From an uncultured Pseudomonadales bacterium (lineage in GTDB: Bacteria > Pseudomonadota > Gammaproteobacteria > Pseudomonadales > Azotimanducaceae), in contig CALKBV010000006.1 of assembly GCA_937775265.1 (NCBI GenBank), positions 248,001-312,000 on the forward strand: DNA of 64,000 bases, written 5' to 3'. Position numbers and translations under genes: made by a program. The notes beneath the pieces were generated by a model. It saw nothing but the letters and a program-made list of their open reading frames with translations. It ran no database searches and had not been told where the DNA came from. This document shows, one piece after another, positions 35,786 through 43,977 of this stretch; position 1 is the stretch's first letter; each line of letters opens with the position of its first letter.

Positions 35786-38281
35786 CTAAATAATGTCCCG
35801 GCTAGTAAGCGTCTCTGGCTCGAGTTCATTGCGGACCAGATCCTGCTGCTTCCTGCTTTGTTTACGTTCGTATTTTTTTGCGGAGGTGTAGATAGGTTCC
35901 AACACCGCCACTGCGCCAAAGGACTTCTGTCTCTGCAGCTCAGTTACCTCGCCATAGGTCGTTGAGCGCTGCCGTGGCGTCCGGCCGATGCTACGGATAA
36001 TTTCTTCCATCTCTTCCGGCGAAGTTTCCTGGCCGTGGGCCGCTCCAGCCGCGCGCGTGATGGTTTCGTTCATCAGGGTGCCACCCAGATCATTAACCCC
36101 TGCCTGCAGACAAGCCCTGACGCCTTCGTGGCCAAGTTTGGTCCAGGAAGCCTGGATGTTCTTAAAGAGCGGATGCAGCACCAGTCGAGAGATCGCATGA
36201 ATCAATATTGCTTCCCGGAAGGTCGGGCCTTTCCTAGCATGGCCTTTCAGGTAGATCGGGGATTCCATATGGATAAACGGCAAAATTACAAACTCAGTAA
36301 AGCCGCCGGTTTTCTCCTGCAGGTCACGAATACGCAACAAATGACGGGCGACATGTTTGTACTGCTCCATATGCCCATACATGATAGTTGCAGTAGTGTT
36401 AAAGCCTTGCCCATGCGCTGCTTCCATTACTTCGAGCCACTGCGCAGTATTAATCTTGTCGGGGCAAAGCGTCGCCCTGACTTCGTCGTCAAGAATTTCA
36501 GCTGCTGTACCAGGCAATGTGCCAAGCCCAGCTTCTTTTAACTGGCCAAGAAATTCTGAAACGGGAATCCCCAGCGTCTTCGCTCCCTGCCAGACTTCCA
36601 GTGGCGAAAAAGCATGAATATGCATATCAGGATTAACCTGCTTGATGGACCGGCAAATATCTATATAGGTCTGACCTGTGTATTCAGGATGTATCCCACC
36701 CTGCAGGCACACCTCACTGGCACCCCTGTCCCAGGCCTCTTTTGTTCTTCGCATGATTTCTTCATGGGAAAGGTCGTAGGGTTTGCCACGAAGGTTCTCG
36801 CTCATCTTACCTTTTGAGAAGGCACAGAACTGGCACTTGAAGTAACAGACATTGGTGTAGTTAATGTTTCGGTTTACACAGTAAGTGACTTCATCACCCG
36901 CAACCTGTTTACGCATTTCATCTGCCGCCTGGCAGACGGCCGTGTAATCATTGCCCCTTGCTTTAAATAATCGAACTATATCGTCTTCAGACAAGCCCTC
37001 ACCGGCTTTTGCCTTACCAAGAATATCAGCAAGGTCTGCGGAGGGACCTTGCTTCGCAATAGCGGTTACCCGGGCGAGATCAATCTCTGGCGGAGCTTCA
37101 ACAGCCCCGGCTGCCCAGTTTTCAGTTCGAGCGAAGCCCGACCCGTCTATCGCCTGAAGGACCAACGGTTCCACAGAGGGATCAACCCACTGAGCCAAGT
37201 CATTCGCATATCCCGGGTACAACGCCAGGCGCTCAATCAAGAGTTTCCCTGCGCCTGCGGTCTTATCAGCAAGGTCCGTCAAATGTGGCCAGGGTGCTTC
37301 CGGGTTAACAAAGTCTGGCGTTACGGGAGAAACACCACCCCAATCATTAATGCCAGCATCAACGATCTGCTCAAAGATGCCAGGGCTAAGGTTCGGTGGT
37401 GCCTGGATATTCATCCCTGCCCCAAAAATGATTCGTGCCAGCGAAATAGTCCAGAGCAGCTCATTCATGTCTGGCTCTGGCGCATTTACCATCAGTGTTT
37501 CGGCCTTGGCCCGAAAATTTTGAATAATGATTTCCTGGATATGGCCATGGGGCTCGTTCGCATCACGCAGTGCCAGCAGTGACTCAATTCGCTCAAAGCG
37601 AGTTTCGCCAATACCAATCAGGATACCTGAGGTGAAAGGTACTTTTGCTTCACCCGCCAATTTCAGTGTCTCAAGACGCCTTGCCGGCACCTTGTCGGGT
37701 GACCCGTAATGAGGCATTCCTTTTTCAGTTAGTCGGTCGGACGCACTCTCAAGCATGATACCCATAGAGATGGACACCTTGCGCATCTCTGCCAATTCAT
37801 CGGCGGCCATCAGCCCGGGGTTAAGGTGCGGGAAAAGACCGGTTTCATCGAGGACCATTTGCGCCATATCGCGAAGGTAGGAAAGCGTCGAATCCTGCTT
37901 CAGCTCTTTAAGCCCGTCCCTGGCCGCTTTGTAACGCAACTCGGGTTTGTCGCCCAGAGTGAATAACGCTTCTTTACAACCGGCCTTCGCTCCATCCTGC
38001 GCAATTTTGAGTACTTCATCAGGTGTCAGGTAGGGTGCTTTTAGTTTTCTTGGCACCTGAGCAAATGTGCAGTAGTGACAAACATCCCGACAAAGGTGCG
38101 TCAGTGGAATAAATACCTTGCGGGAATACGACACCGTGTTCTGGTGACCGACATCGCGGATGGCACCTGCAACCGACATCAGAGAACGTGTGTCATCAAA
38201 GCCGGCCAGGCTCAGGACTTCTTCATCATCTAGCCGTCGACTCGATGATTCCACCAGTAGTTTTTCGTTTCCTTGCGTCAT
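35786..38281 (-). CDS. fbiC: FO synthase, fused CofG-CofH (FbiC type)
   Basis: Makes FO, the deazaflavin chromophore of coenzyme F420, from tyrosine and a pyrimidine precursor through two radical-SAM reactions. The N-terminal half carries the CofG-like cluster VFIPLTHLCRDVCHYCTFAQ (C-x3-C-x2-C). The C-terminal half carries a second cluster, CYFKCQFCAFSKGK, typical of CofH, with EVCLQGGIHPEYTGQTY. At about 831 residues it matches the fused actinobacterial/algal form; archaea use two genes. I take ATG 38281 as the start (an earlier TTG is in frame). It follows cofC by 24 bp. Confidence 0.96.
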   Translation of the reverse strand: MTQGNEKLLVESSSRRLDDEEVLSLAGFDDTRSLMSVAGAIRDVGHQNTVSYSRKVFIPLTHLCRDVCHYCTFAQVPRKLKAPYLTPDEVLKIAQDGAKAGCKEALFTLGDKPELRYKAARDGLKELKQDSTLSYLRDMAQMVLDETGLFPHLNPGLMAADELAEMRKVSISMGIMLESASDRLTEKGMPHYGSPDKVPARRLETLKLAGEAKVPFTSGILIGIGETRFERIESLLALRDANEPHGHIQEIIIQNFRAKAETLMVNAPEPDMNELLWTISLARIIFGAGMNIQAPPNLSPGIFEQIVDAGINDWGGVSPVTPDFVNPEAPWPHLTDLADKTAGAGKLLIERLALYPGYANDLAQWVDPSVEPLVLQAIDGSGFARTENWAAGAVEAPPEIDLARVTAIAKQGPSADLADILGKAKAGEGLSEDDIVRLFKARGNDYTAVCQAADEMRKQVAGDEVTYCVNRNINYTNVCYFKCQFCAFSKGKMSENLRGKPYDLSHEEIMRRTKEAWDRGASEVCLQGGIHPEYTGQTYIDICRSIKQVNPDMHIHAFSPLEVWQGAKTLGIPVSEFLGQLKEAGLGTLPGTAAEILDDEVRATLCPDKINTAQWLEVMEAAHGQGFNTTATIMYGHMEQYKHVARHLLRIRDLQEKTGGFTEFVILPFIHMESPIYLKGHARKGPTFREAILIHAISRLVLHPLFKNIQASWTKLGHEGVRACLQAGVNDLGGTLMNETITRAAGAAHGQETSPEEMEEIIRSIGRTPRQRSTTYGEVTELQRQKSFGAVAVLEPIYTSAKKYERKQSRKQQDLVRNELEPETLTSRDII

Positions 38282-38311
38282 CTTCAATCCGTGTTGTTCA
38301 TACTGATTTGT

Positions 38312-39022
38312 TCAACCTATGTCGGCCAACTCTTCTTCGAGCCGCTGTTTAATACCAATTTCCTCAAGAAATCGAACGGTATTATAAACGGTTCTTCCGC
38401 CCCGATCCTGTGTACTACGCTCAACTTCGGCCATCAATTCGCTAATATCTGATGGCGTATCTATATCCAGGCCAATGCCTGGTAGTTTTGCAACCTGCGG
38501 ATCTATGCCACGATCCCTTGCCAGACCCAGATGTTTCCTGAAGCTGTCAATACCGAAGCCGAACGACATGCAGTCCGGCGGGCTACAAGCAACGCAGTTC
38601 GACCCACCGAGATCCGATGCAGGGACGATCATAAATTCGGGTTGATCCGACATCCCAAATCCTTCTAATACAACTTCCAACTCTTCTGGCGTTACCAGCG
38701 GAACATCACCTGGCAAAAACAACATGCAACCTACGCCTTCGGCGGCGAGTTGTTTACCCGTCTCTGTCACGGCTTCGATCAAACCCGGCGTCTCTGGTTC
38801 CGGGCGAATTTCTGCGCCAAAACCTCTTGCCAGTGCCGCGACCGCCTGATCATCAGTGACAACCACAATGTCATCTATGTAGGTACAGGCTTCAACTGCC
38901 GTCAGGACATCCCCAACCATTGCCTGGAACAATCGCTTTCGTTCATCCGTATTCAACAAACCGGATAAACGTTGTTTTGCATCTTCCAGTTGTTTAATCG
39001 GGATAACGGCGCTTGTCGTCAT
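38312..39022 (-). CDS. cofC: 2-phospho-L-lactate (or PEP/3-PG) guanylyltransferase, CofC/FbiD
   Basis: Activates the three-carbon precursor of F420 with GTP. 236 residues with a nucleotidyltransferase fold. Seen: VIPIKQLEDAKQRLSGLLNTDERK at the N-terminus, where P-x-K-x-x-x-x-A-K-x-R-L is the family signature; VVTDDQAV; and CMLFLPGDVPLVTPEELE with the metal-binding Asp, then SDLGGSNCV. Known enzymes use 2-phospholactate, phosphoenolpyruvate or 3-phosphoglycerate; sequence alone does not reveal which. It lies 2 bp after cofD and 24 bp before the FO synthase gene. Confidence 0.93.
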   Translation of the reverse strand: MTTSAVIPIKQLEDAKQRLSGLLNTDERKRLFQAMVGDVLTAVEACTYIDDIVVVTDDQAVAALARGFGAEIRPEPETPGLIEAVTETGKQLAAEGVGCMLFLPGDVPLVTPEELEVVLEGFGMSDQPEFMIVPASDLGGSNCVACSPPDCMSFGFGIDSFRKHLGLARDRGIDPQVAKLPGIGLDIDTPSDISELMAEVERSTQDRGGRTVYNTVRFLEEIGIKQRLEEELADIG

Positions 39023-39024
39023 GA

Positions 39025-39999
39025 TCAGGCTTCCAGGGTTGATGCGAACGCCAGGGTCTGTTTTGCGAGTTCAATTTTATCATACAACGTTAACATGACT
39101 GACTTTGTCACGATAGTTGCGAGGCCAAGCGCATTAACCTCTTTCTCTAGCGCCGAATCGGCAGTATCTAGTACAAACCCCTTCACCAGATCTCCATATT
39201 GCTCGACATAATGCTGGGCCACACCCAGGGCAGTCTGAGGCATACCCAACTCGCTCATCATCTTCGCTGCAGGACCCTTGATCGCTTCGCCACCAACTAT
39301 ATTGGAAATCACGACCACCGGCACCCTCGCCGCTTGCAGCTGAGCCACCACTCCGGGAATCTCAAGAATCGGCGCCACAGAAACAAATGGATTCGAAGGA
39401 CAGATGATGACGGCCGAGAGCGGACTTGCCAGCGCAGCAGAAAACCCTGCGCTCGGGCGAGCCTTATCGATACCAGAGAATTCAAACCCGGTTACCTCAG
39501 GTTGGCACCTGTCACGCACAAAATAGTGCTGGAATGATAGCGTACGCTGGTCTCTGCAATGCACTTGGGTCCGAACCCGCTCATCGGTCATGGGTACAAT
39601 ACGATGAGCAATATTCATTTTCGCACTCAGTTGCTCTATGACCTCAGAAAGAGAAGCGCCGGCACCAAGCAGTTGCGTCCTCAAGATATGCGTGGCCATG
39701 TCTCGATCACCAAGACTAAACCAGTTCTCACCGCCAAGACGTTTTAACGCCGCCAGGAAATTCCAGCTCTCTTCCGCCTGGCCCCAGCCGAGCTCCTTGT
39801 TGTTCCAGTCCGCTAGTGTATAAAGCACCGTGTCTATATCTGGACAGATATTCAGGCCGAGATGCTCAAAGTCATCTCCCGTATTCGCAACAACCGTCAT
39901 CTGATCGGGTGCAAGGACCCCCGACAGGCCAAGAACAAGCTTGGCGCCGCCAACGCCGCCGGACAGAGCCAGGTAATGATTAGAGTGAGGGATGTCCAT
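39025..39999 (-). CDS. cofD: 2-phospho-L-lactate transferase, CofD/FbiA
   Basis: Transfers the activated three-carbon phosphate onto FO to give F420-0 or its dehydro form. 324 residues. Seen: YLALSGGVGGAKLVLGLSGVL near the start, TVVANTGDDFEHLGLNICPDIDT, WFSLGDRDMATHILRTQLL, VICPSNPFVSVAPILEIPGV and IVGGEAIKGPAAKMMSELG. These are the diagnostic blocks of CofD. The gene is between cofE and cofC in the same operon, with 9 bp to cofE. It starts at ATG 39999. Confidence 0.95.
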   Translation of the reverse strand: MDIPHSNHYLALSGGVGGAKLVLGLSGVLAPDQMTVVANTGDDFEHLGLNICPDIDTVLYTLADWNNKELGWGQAEESWNFLAALKRLGGENWFSLGDRDMATHILRTQLLGAGASLSEVIEQLSAKMNIAHRIVPMTDERVRTQVHCRDQRTLSFQHYFVRDRCQPEVTGFEFSGIDKARPSAGFSAALASPLSAVIICPSNPFVSVAPILEIPGVVAQLQAARVPVVVISNIVGGEAIKGPAAKMMSELGMPQTALGVAQHYVEQYGDLVKGFVLDTADSALEKEVNALGLATIVTKSVMLTLYDKIELAKQTLAFASTLEA

Positions 40000-40008
40000 C
40001 TGGTCCGC

Positions 40009-40788
40009 CTAGCGGAACATGTCCATTTCTTTTGGCCGTATCAGAGGTTGCACGCCCTTTCGATGCGCCTCTTGCGGCTCCCTGGGTTTGTAACCCCGCA
40101 CAATGACCACTGGCGTCTTTTCAGTAGTCTGCCCCATCACGAGTGACGCGCCGGCTGCCATCTCGTCTGCAGCGGCCACCTGAGTGACCAGCAATTCACG
40201 ACCGAAAATGTCATGTCCACCGATATAGTCCTCAAGCGCGGTAAATCCAGCTACGCCTATCGCCAGCCCCAGGGTGCCCATTCGCCAAGCCCGGCCAAGA
40301 GAGTCATTGATAATGATGCCTACTTCAAGGTTGTGGCGTTCACGAATGGTGGTGTGAAGACGCTGTGCACTTGCGTCAGAATCAATGGGTAATAGCAGAC
40401 AGAGGTCGTCGGGATCGCCATCGCCTAATCGAATATTGGACTGGTCAATGCCAGCATTGGCCTGCACGAATCCACTTCTCTGCTCCACGATGAGTACGCC
40501 AGGTCGCTGCCTGACTATCTCGTTGGATTCGTCGAGTATCGCCTGAACCTTTCGCGGGTCTTTGTCTACTTCTTCACCCAGACGTATCGCTTCTTCAGTT
40601 GGCGTCACTGACCGCAGATCAAGGTACCGGTCTTCTGCTTTGGAAATGATTTTTTGGGCGATGACGATGACATCATCCGCAAGGAGTTGTTCACCCGATG
40701 CAGCCAACGCTTCATCAATTAGCGCCACAAGATCATCCCCCGGCTCGACCATGGGAATACCTTCCACACCGATAAATGTAAGTTTCAT
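40009..40788 (-). CDS. cofE: Coenzyme F420-0:L-glutamate ligase, CofE (FbiB N-terminal type)
   Basis: Adds glutamates to F420-0 with GTP. 259 residues. Seen: IVIAQKIISKAEDRYLDL (metal/GTP site), RPGVLIVEQRSGFVQANAGI and VGIIINDSLGRAWRMGTLGL, GYKPREPQEAHRK. In mycobacteria this domain is the N-terminal half of FbiB, followed by a flavin reductase domain that reduces dehydro-F420-0. Here the protein ends after the ligase, as in archaea. Its ATG overlaps the stop of the upstream reductase gene (TAATG), so translation is coupled. Confidence 0.95.
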   Translation of the reverse strand: MKLTFIGVEGIPMVEPGDDLVALIDEALAASGEQLLADDVIVIAQKIISKAEDRYLDLRSVTPTEEAIRLGEEVDKDPRKVQAILDESNEIVRQRPGVLIVEQRSGFVQANAGIDQSNIRLGDGDPDDLCLLLPIDSDASAQRLHTTIRERHNLEVGIIINDSLGRAWRMGTLGLAIGVAGFTALEDYIGGHDIFGRELLVTQVAAADEMAAGASLVMGQTTEKTPVVIVRGYKPREPQEAHRKGVQPLIRPKEMDMFR

Positions 40789-41456
40789 TATTTGGTCGGT
40801 TCACCGGTAATGACAATGCCGCTACCTTCGACACCGTGATGACGATTAATCGTAATCAGGATGGAAGTCAGCGCTTCAGCCGCGACAGCATTTGCCAGAG
40901 GCCCTGCGTGCCAGCCCTTCAGGCCAACTGCTTCAACCAGTTTGATGACCGTTTCTCTGGCCACTTTTTTGTTGCCCGACACAAGAACATCGCAAGCGAT
41001 CGCGTGATCTTCCTGTAAATGCATCGCGCCCACATTCTGGAATGCGGAAACGACAAAAATGTCCTCACCCAGGAAGTTTTGCGCCTGCACAGCAGCACAG
41101 CCGGACTCGGGCAGTTGCACTGTACCCACTTTCGGCGGGACTAATGGAACCGTGACGTCAATCAAAATTTTCCCCACCAGACCAGGTTTTACTGTCTCGA
41201 GTGTACTGAGCTGATGCTCAAATGGCACAGTAAGTACCACCAGGTCGGCTGCTGCGGCCGCTTCCAGGTTCTCATGACCGGTAACGTTCAAGTCAGGAAA
41301 TTCATCCAGCAGGGCCTTCGCTGCGGCCTCACCCTTCTCAATGGTGCGCGATCCAATCATTATTTTATATCCAGCTCTTGACCACTGGCGCGCAAGCCCA
41401 CCACCCAGGTCTCCTGTTCCACCCAGGATTGCTATGGATTCCACCGACTCTGACAT
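40788..41456 (-). CDS. npdG: NADPH-dependent F420 reductase (Fno)
   Basis: Transfers hydride between NADPH and F420, supplying F420H2 to partner enzymes. Seen: SIAILGGTGDLGGGLARQWS, the Rossmann motif GGTGxLGxGLA typical of Fno; IGSRTIEKGEAAAK, whose Ser-Arg fits the phosphate of NADP; LTVPFEHQLSTLE; and a C-terminal AVAAEALTSILITINRHH. I use ATG 41456 (about 222 residues) in place of an in-frame TTG at 41468. It is the first gene of the F420 operon. A palindrome with a following T-rich tract lies just upstream (41482-41502). Confidence 0.93.
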   Translation of the reverse strand: MSESVESIAILGGTGDLGGGLARQWSRAGYKIMIGSRTIEKGEAAAKALLDEFPDLNVTGHENLEAAAAADLVVLTVPFEHQLSTLETVKPGLVGKILIDVTVPLVPPKVGTVQLPESGCAAVQAQNFLGEDIFVVSAFQNVGAMHLQEDHAIACDVLVSGNKKVARETVIKLVEAVGLKGWHAGPLANAVAAEALTSILITINRHHGVEGSGIVITGEPTK

Positions 41457-41481
41457 ATAGATTCTCAAAAATTAAAAAGGG

Positions 41482-41502
41482 GGTGATTATTCCTTAATCA
41501 CC
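41482..41502 (-). terminator. Hairpin with T-rich tail in the leader of the F420 operon (terminator or attenuator)
   Basis: Perfect 8-bp inverted repeat, TAATCACC against GGTGATTA, with a 5-base loop. Read on the minus strand it is followed by CCCTTTTTAATTTTT and then, within about 26 bp, by the npdG ATG. It could end transcripts from the trmY-like gene upstream, act as an attenuator, or bind a regulator as a palindrome. Confidence 0.5.
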
Positions 41503-41614
41503 AGAGGCAAACAATGGCGTCGCCTCCTGCAAAGGTGTCGCAAAATGCAGGGGAATTAGTCGGCCTTATAAGATGTACGTTTATCAGGCCCCTCTAGTTC
41601 ATCGCAAGCAGGGC

Positions 41615-42211
41615 TCAGGGCTGTCGGTCCAGTTCATTATGTATGATCGTCACGCATTGCGCTGCGTGCAGCATCAGCGGACCCAAAGATAGCTTGCGGA
41701 CACCCTGTCTTGCCATAGACTTGTAGGTATTCTTTGGCATTGGCGTGTGGTCAGTCATTACAAACACAACATCTTCAGGAAATTGCTCACTCCTGATGTC
41801 TTGCCCACTGGCGTCCAGAACGTAGACTACCTGTTCCTCTGCGCGGGACTTAACCAGTTGTTCAAAGCTCATGGCCGTCACTTTGATGCCTCGGCCGTCG
41901 CAAACAAATTCGTTTTTCTCCAGGCTGGCTGCGGCTCTGAGCGCGTCGCTTATCACCTGAAGCAGCGCCCGTTCATGCAAGTCCGGCAGGGAACCAAGGA
42001 TAGACCCATCAAGTTCCACGACTCTCGAGTAAAACTGACTTTTTTCGAGCACCAGAGTGGCTTTTGTATCCTTCCGGTGACCTTGGCTCACAAAAATAGC
42101 GTGTCGAACTATATCTGCCAGATACTCCACACCGACCCCTGTGCCGATAGCCTCAAGAAAACGGTCAGCGGCTACCGGAGCAGAGCGCGCGCGAACGATG
42201 AACTCGATCAA
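41615..42211 (-). CDS. TrmY-like SPOUT methyltransferase (tRNA Psi54 N1-methyltransferase family, DUF358)
   Basis: 198 residues of the SPOUT fold with a trefoil-knotted SAM site. Seen: IEFIVRARSAPVAADRFLEA, ADIVRHAIFVSQGHRKD, EKSQFYSRVVELDGSILGS and the C-terminal knot VVFVMTDHTPMPKN plus KLSLGPLMLHAAQCVTIIHN. These match TrmY, which in archaea methylates N1 of pseudouridine 54 in tRNA; bacterial members are few and unassigned. Its ATG overlaps the stop of the upstream serine hydrolase by 4 bp. It precedes the F420 operon by about 150 bp on the same strand. Confidence 0.87.
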   Translation of the reverse strand: MIEFIVRARSAPVAADRFLEAIGTGVGVEYLADIVRHAIFVSQGHRKDTKATLVLEKSQFYSRVVELDGSILGSLPDLHERALLQVISDALRAAASLEKNEFVCDGRGIKVTAMSFEQLVKSRAEEQVVYVLDASGQDIRSEQFPEDVVFVMTDHTPMPKNTYKSMARQGVRKLSLGPLMLHAAQCVTIIHNELDRQP

Positions 42212-43371
42212 CGACCCAGATCCTCATAGGCTTTCTGCCTAATCAGGAATGACCGTGTGTCTCCAAGAAGGCCCGCGAACATCTTGTTCATCACAAAAGA
42301 CATGGCGACCCGTGCATCCTGGTCTACCAGCACGCTGGATCCCCCCCAGCCACCCCAGAAACAGGCGTTCTCATTCGGTGATATCGGAATGGGACCACGG
42401 TTGAGGCCAAACCCAAGCCCAAATGTGAGCGGTACATTCAGGCAAAGGTCATGCCCATCGATTCTTGGCTGCATGACTGATCTCGCCGTCTTTTCAGACA
42501 TCAGATCAACGCCAAAGGCAGATCCACCACAGGCGAGTGGCGTCTGCAAACGAACCAGAGAACGCGCATTACCATGTCCGTTGGCGGCTGGAATTTCCGC
42601 TTTTTTCCACCCCGGGGTCCAGGAGTCTTCCGCTACAGGTGCAGGATTAGAAAACGTTCGAGAGGCAATCGAATTCGGGTCATCGTTGACCGCGATGTTA
42701 TTTTCGTTCGTGCCTATTGGCACAAAAAGATGTCCAATTCTATCAAATTCCGATTCCGGGACGCCTATGAAGAAATCCGCACCCAGGGGCCCGGCCAGCT
42801 CTTCACGCATAAATTTACCCAGTGTTTTTCCTGTTATCCGGCGTACAACCTCACCAATCAGGTAGCCCTGGGTTAGCGCGTGGTAACCGGTCGCACTACC
42901 AGGCTCCCACCAGGGTGCCTGGGCTGCCAGTAGGCTAGTCATCTTTTCCAAATCATACATATCTTCAGACGTCACAGGGACATCCAGCCCCGAGAGGCCC
43001 GCCGCGTGATTCATCAGATGCCAAACGAGCACCTTGTCCTTACCGCTCTGGGCAAATTCAGGCCAGTAAGTGGCTACAGGCTCATCAAAATCGAGTAGCC
43101 CGCGGTCGGCAAGCACTAACGCACATAGAAAGGACACCGTCTTTGTCGAAGAATAGACGTTAACAATCGTATCCTCCTTCCATGGCCGTTGCTTGTCTTC
43201 ATCTAAATGACCAGCCCAGACATCTACAAGAAATTCACCGTCTTTCGACAGGGCGAAACTCGCGCCAATATCGTCCCCATTCCTGAAATTCTGGGCAAAC
43301 TGTTCCACCGTACCAGCAAAACGCTCATCGAAGTGCCCATTAACCTGAACACCTCCTATATCTGCACTCAT
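42208..43371 (-). CDS. Serine hydrolase, beta-lactamase/EstB-like family
   Basis: 387 residues of the class C beta-lactamase fold, acting as an esterase or peptidase in known relatives. The S-x-x-K nucleophile is Ser74-S-T-Lys77 in VYSSTKTVSFL; a Tyr-containing segment, GYHALTQGYLIGEVV, is at about residue 165; and FWGGWGGSSVLVDQ stands for the K-T-G-like third motif. No signal peptide is visible, so it is probably cytoplasmic. It starts at ATG 43371. It is translationally coupled to the TrmY-like gene, an unexpected pairing. A relative lies at 53001-54287. Confidence 0.9.
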   Translation of the reverse strand: MSADIGGVQVNGHFDERFAGTVEQFAQNFRNGDDIGASFALSKDGEFLVDVWAGHLDEDKQRPWKEDTIVNVYSSTKTVSFLCALVLADRGLLDFDEPVATYWPEFAQSGKDKVLVWHLMNHAAGLSGLDVPVTSEDMYDLEKMTSLLAAQAPWWEPGSATGYHALTQGYLIGEVVRRITGKTLGKFMREELAGPLGADFFIGVPESEFDRIGHLFVPIGTNENNIAVNDDPNSIASRTFSNPAPVAEDSWTPGWKKAEIPAANGHGNARSLVRLQTPLACGGSAFGVDLMSEKTARSVMQPRIDGHDLCLNVPLTFGLGFGLNRGPIPISPNENACFWGGWGGSSVLVDQDARVAMSFVMNKMFAGLLGDTRSFLIRQKAYEDLGR

Positions 43372-43977
43372 TTCATCCCTCCGCGGGCCGCTAATTCTTA
43401 GTGACGGATCGTTGGCGCTCTATCAACGGAAGAGAATGTATCACAGGTACCGACGCACCATATTGGTGCGCGCAACATCACCTGACAGCGCTAAGAAGTT
43501 TTCCACATTTTCTGTGGATAACTCTGGTGATAAGTCACTCTTGCACCTAAAATCAGCTACTCCCATCAATTGTTGCCTATTGGTCACTTTTTAACCACAT
43601 TTAAGGAAACCTTTAAAAAACAATGAGTTAAAGCACACCAACTTCATCCCATGTTTTCAGGATAACCATTAGGCGAGTTTTTGATCTGACCCCACCCAAT
43701 GTGAATAACTCATTGCCTTAATCGGTGAAAGACAACAGGTTATTGGGCGCCAACAATTTTAGTGATGTAGAAAAGTCGACAACTGACCCCGATATATACA
43801 AAAACTCTACAAAGAAAAGGGATATTTCCTACATCCCTTTACTTTAAATCTTCACCCCCCAATTAAAATGTTAATAACCTTTAATATATTGTTGGCGCCA
43901 CTTGTGCCGTCTTTGTCGCAACCGTTATCATTTACAACCTTGACGCATGCTAAATATCCCTAGAAGAGACAATAACG
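43372..43977. other. AT-rich divergent intergenic region with inverted repeats
   Basis: About 600 bp between divergent genes, with no gene seen. It holds a 12-bp inverted repeat, GGCGCCAACAAT at 43746-43757 against ATTGTTGGCGCC at 43888-43899; an 8-bp hairpin AAAGGGAT/ATCCCTTT (43816-43840); and one DnaA-box-like TGTGGATAA (43513-43521). Promoters for both flanking genes must lie here. Confidence 0.5.

Noticed and set aside
43513-43521. TGTGGATAA, a perfect DnaA-box match, in an AT-rich intergenic region
   Set aside because: Only one copy is present, with no dnaA, dnaN or repeat cluster nearby; a single 9-mer is expected by chance, so no replication origin is claimed.
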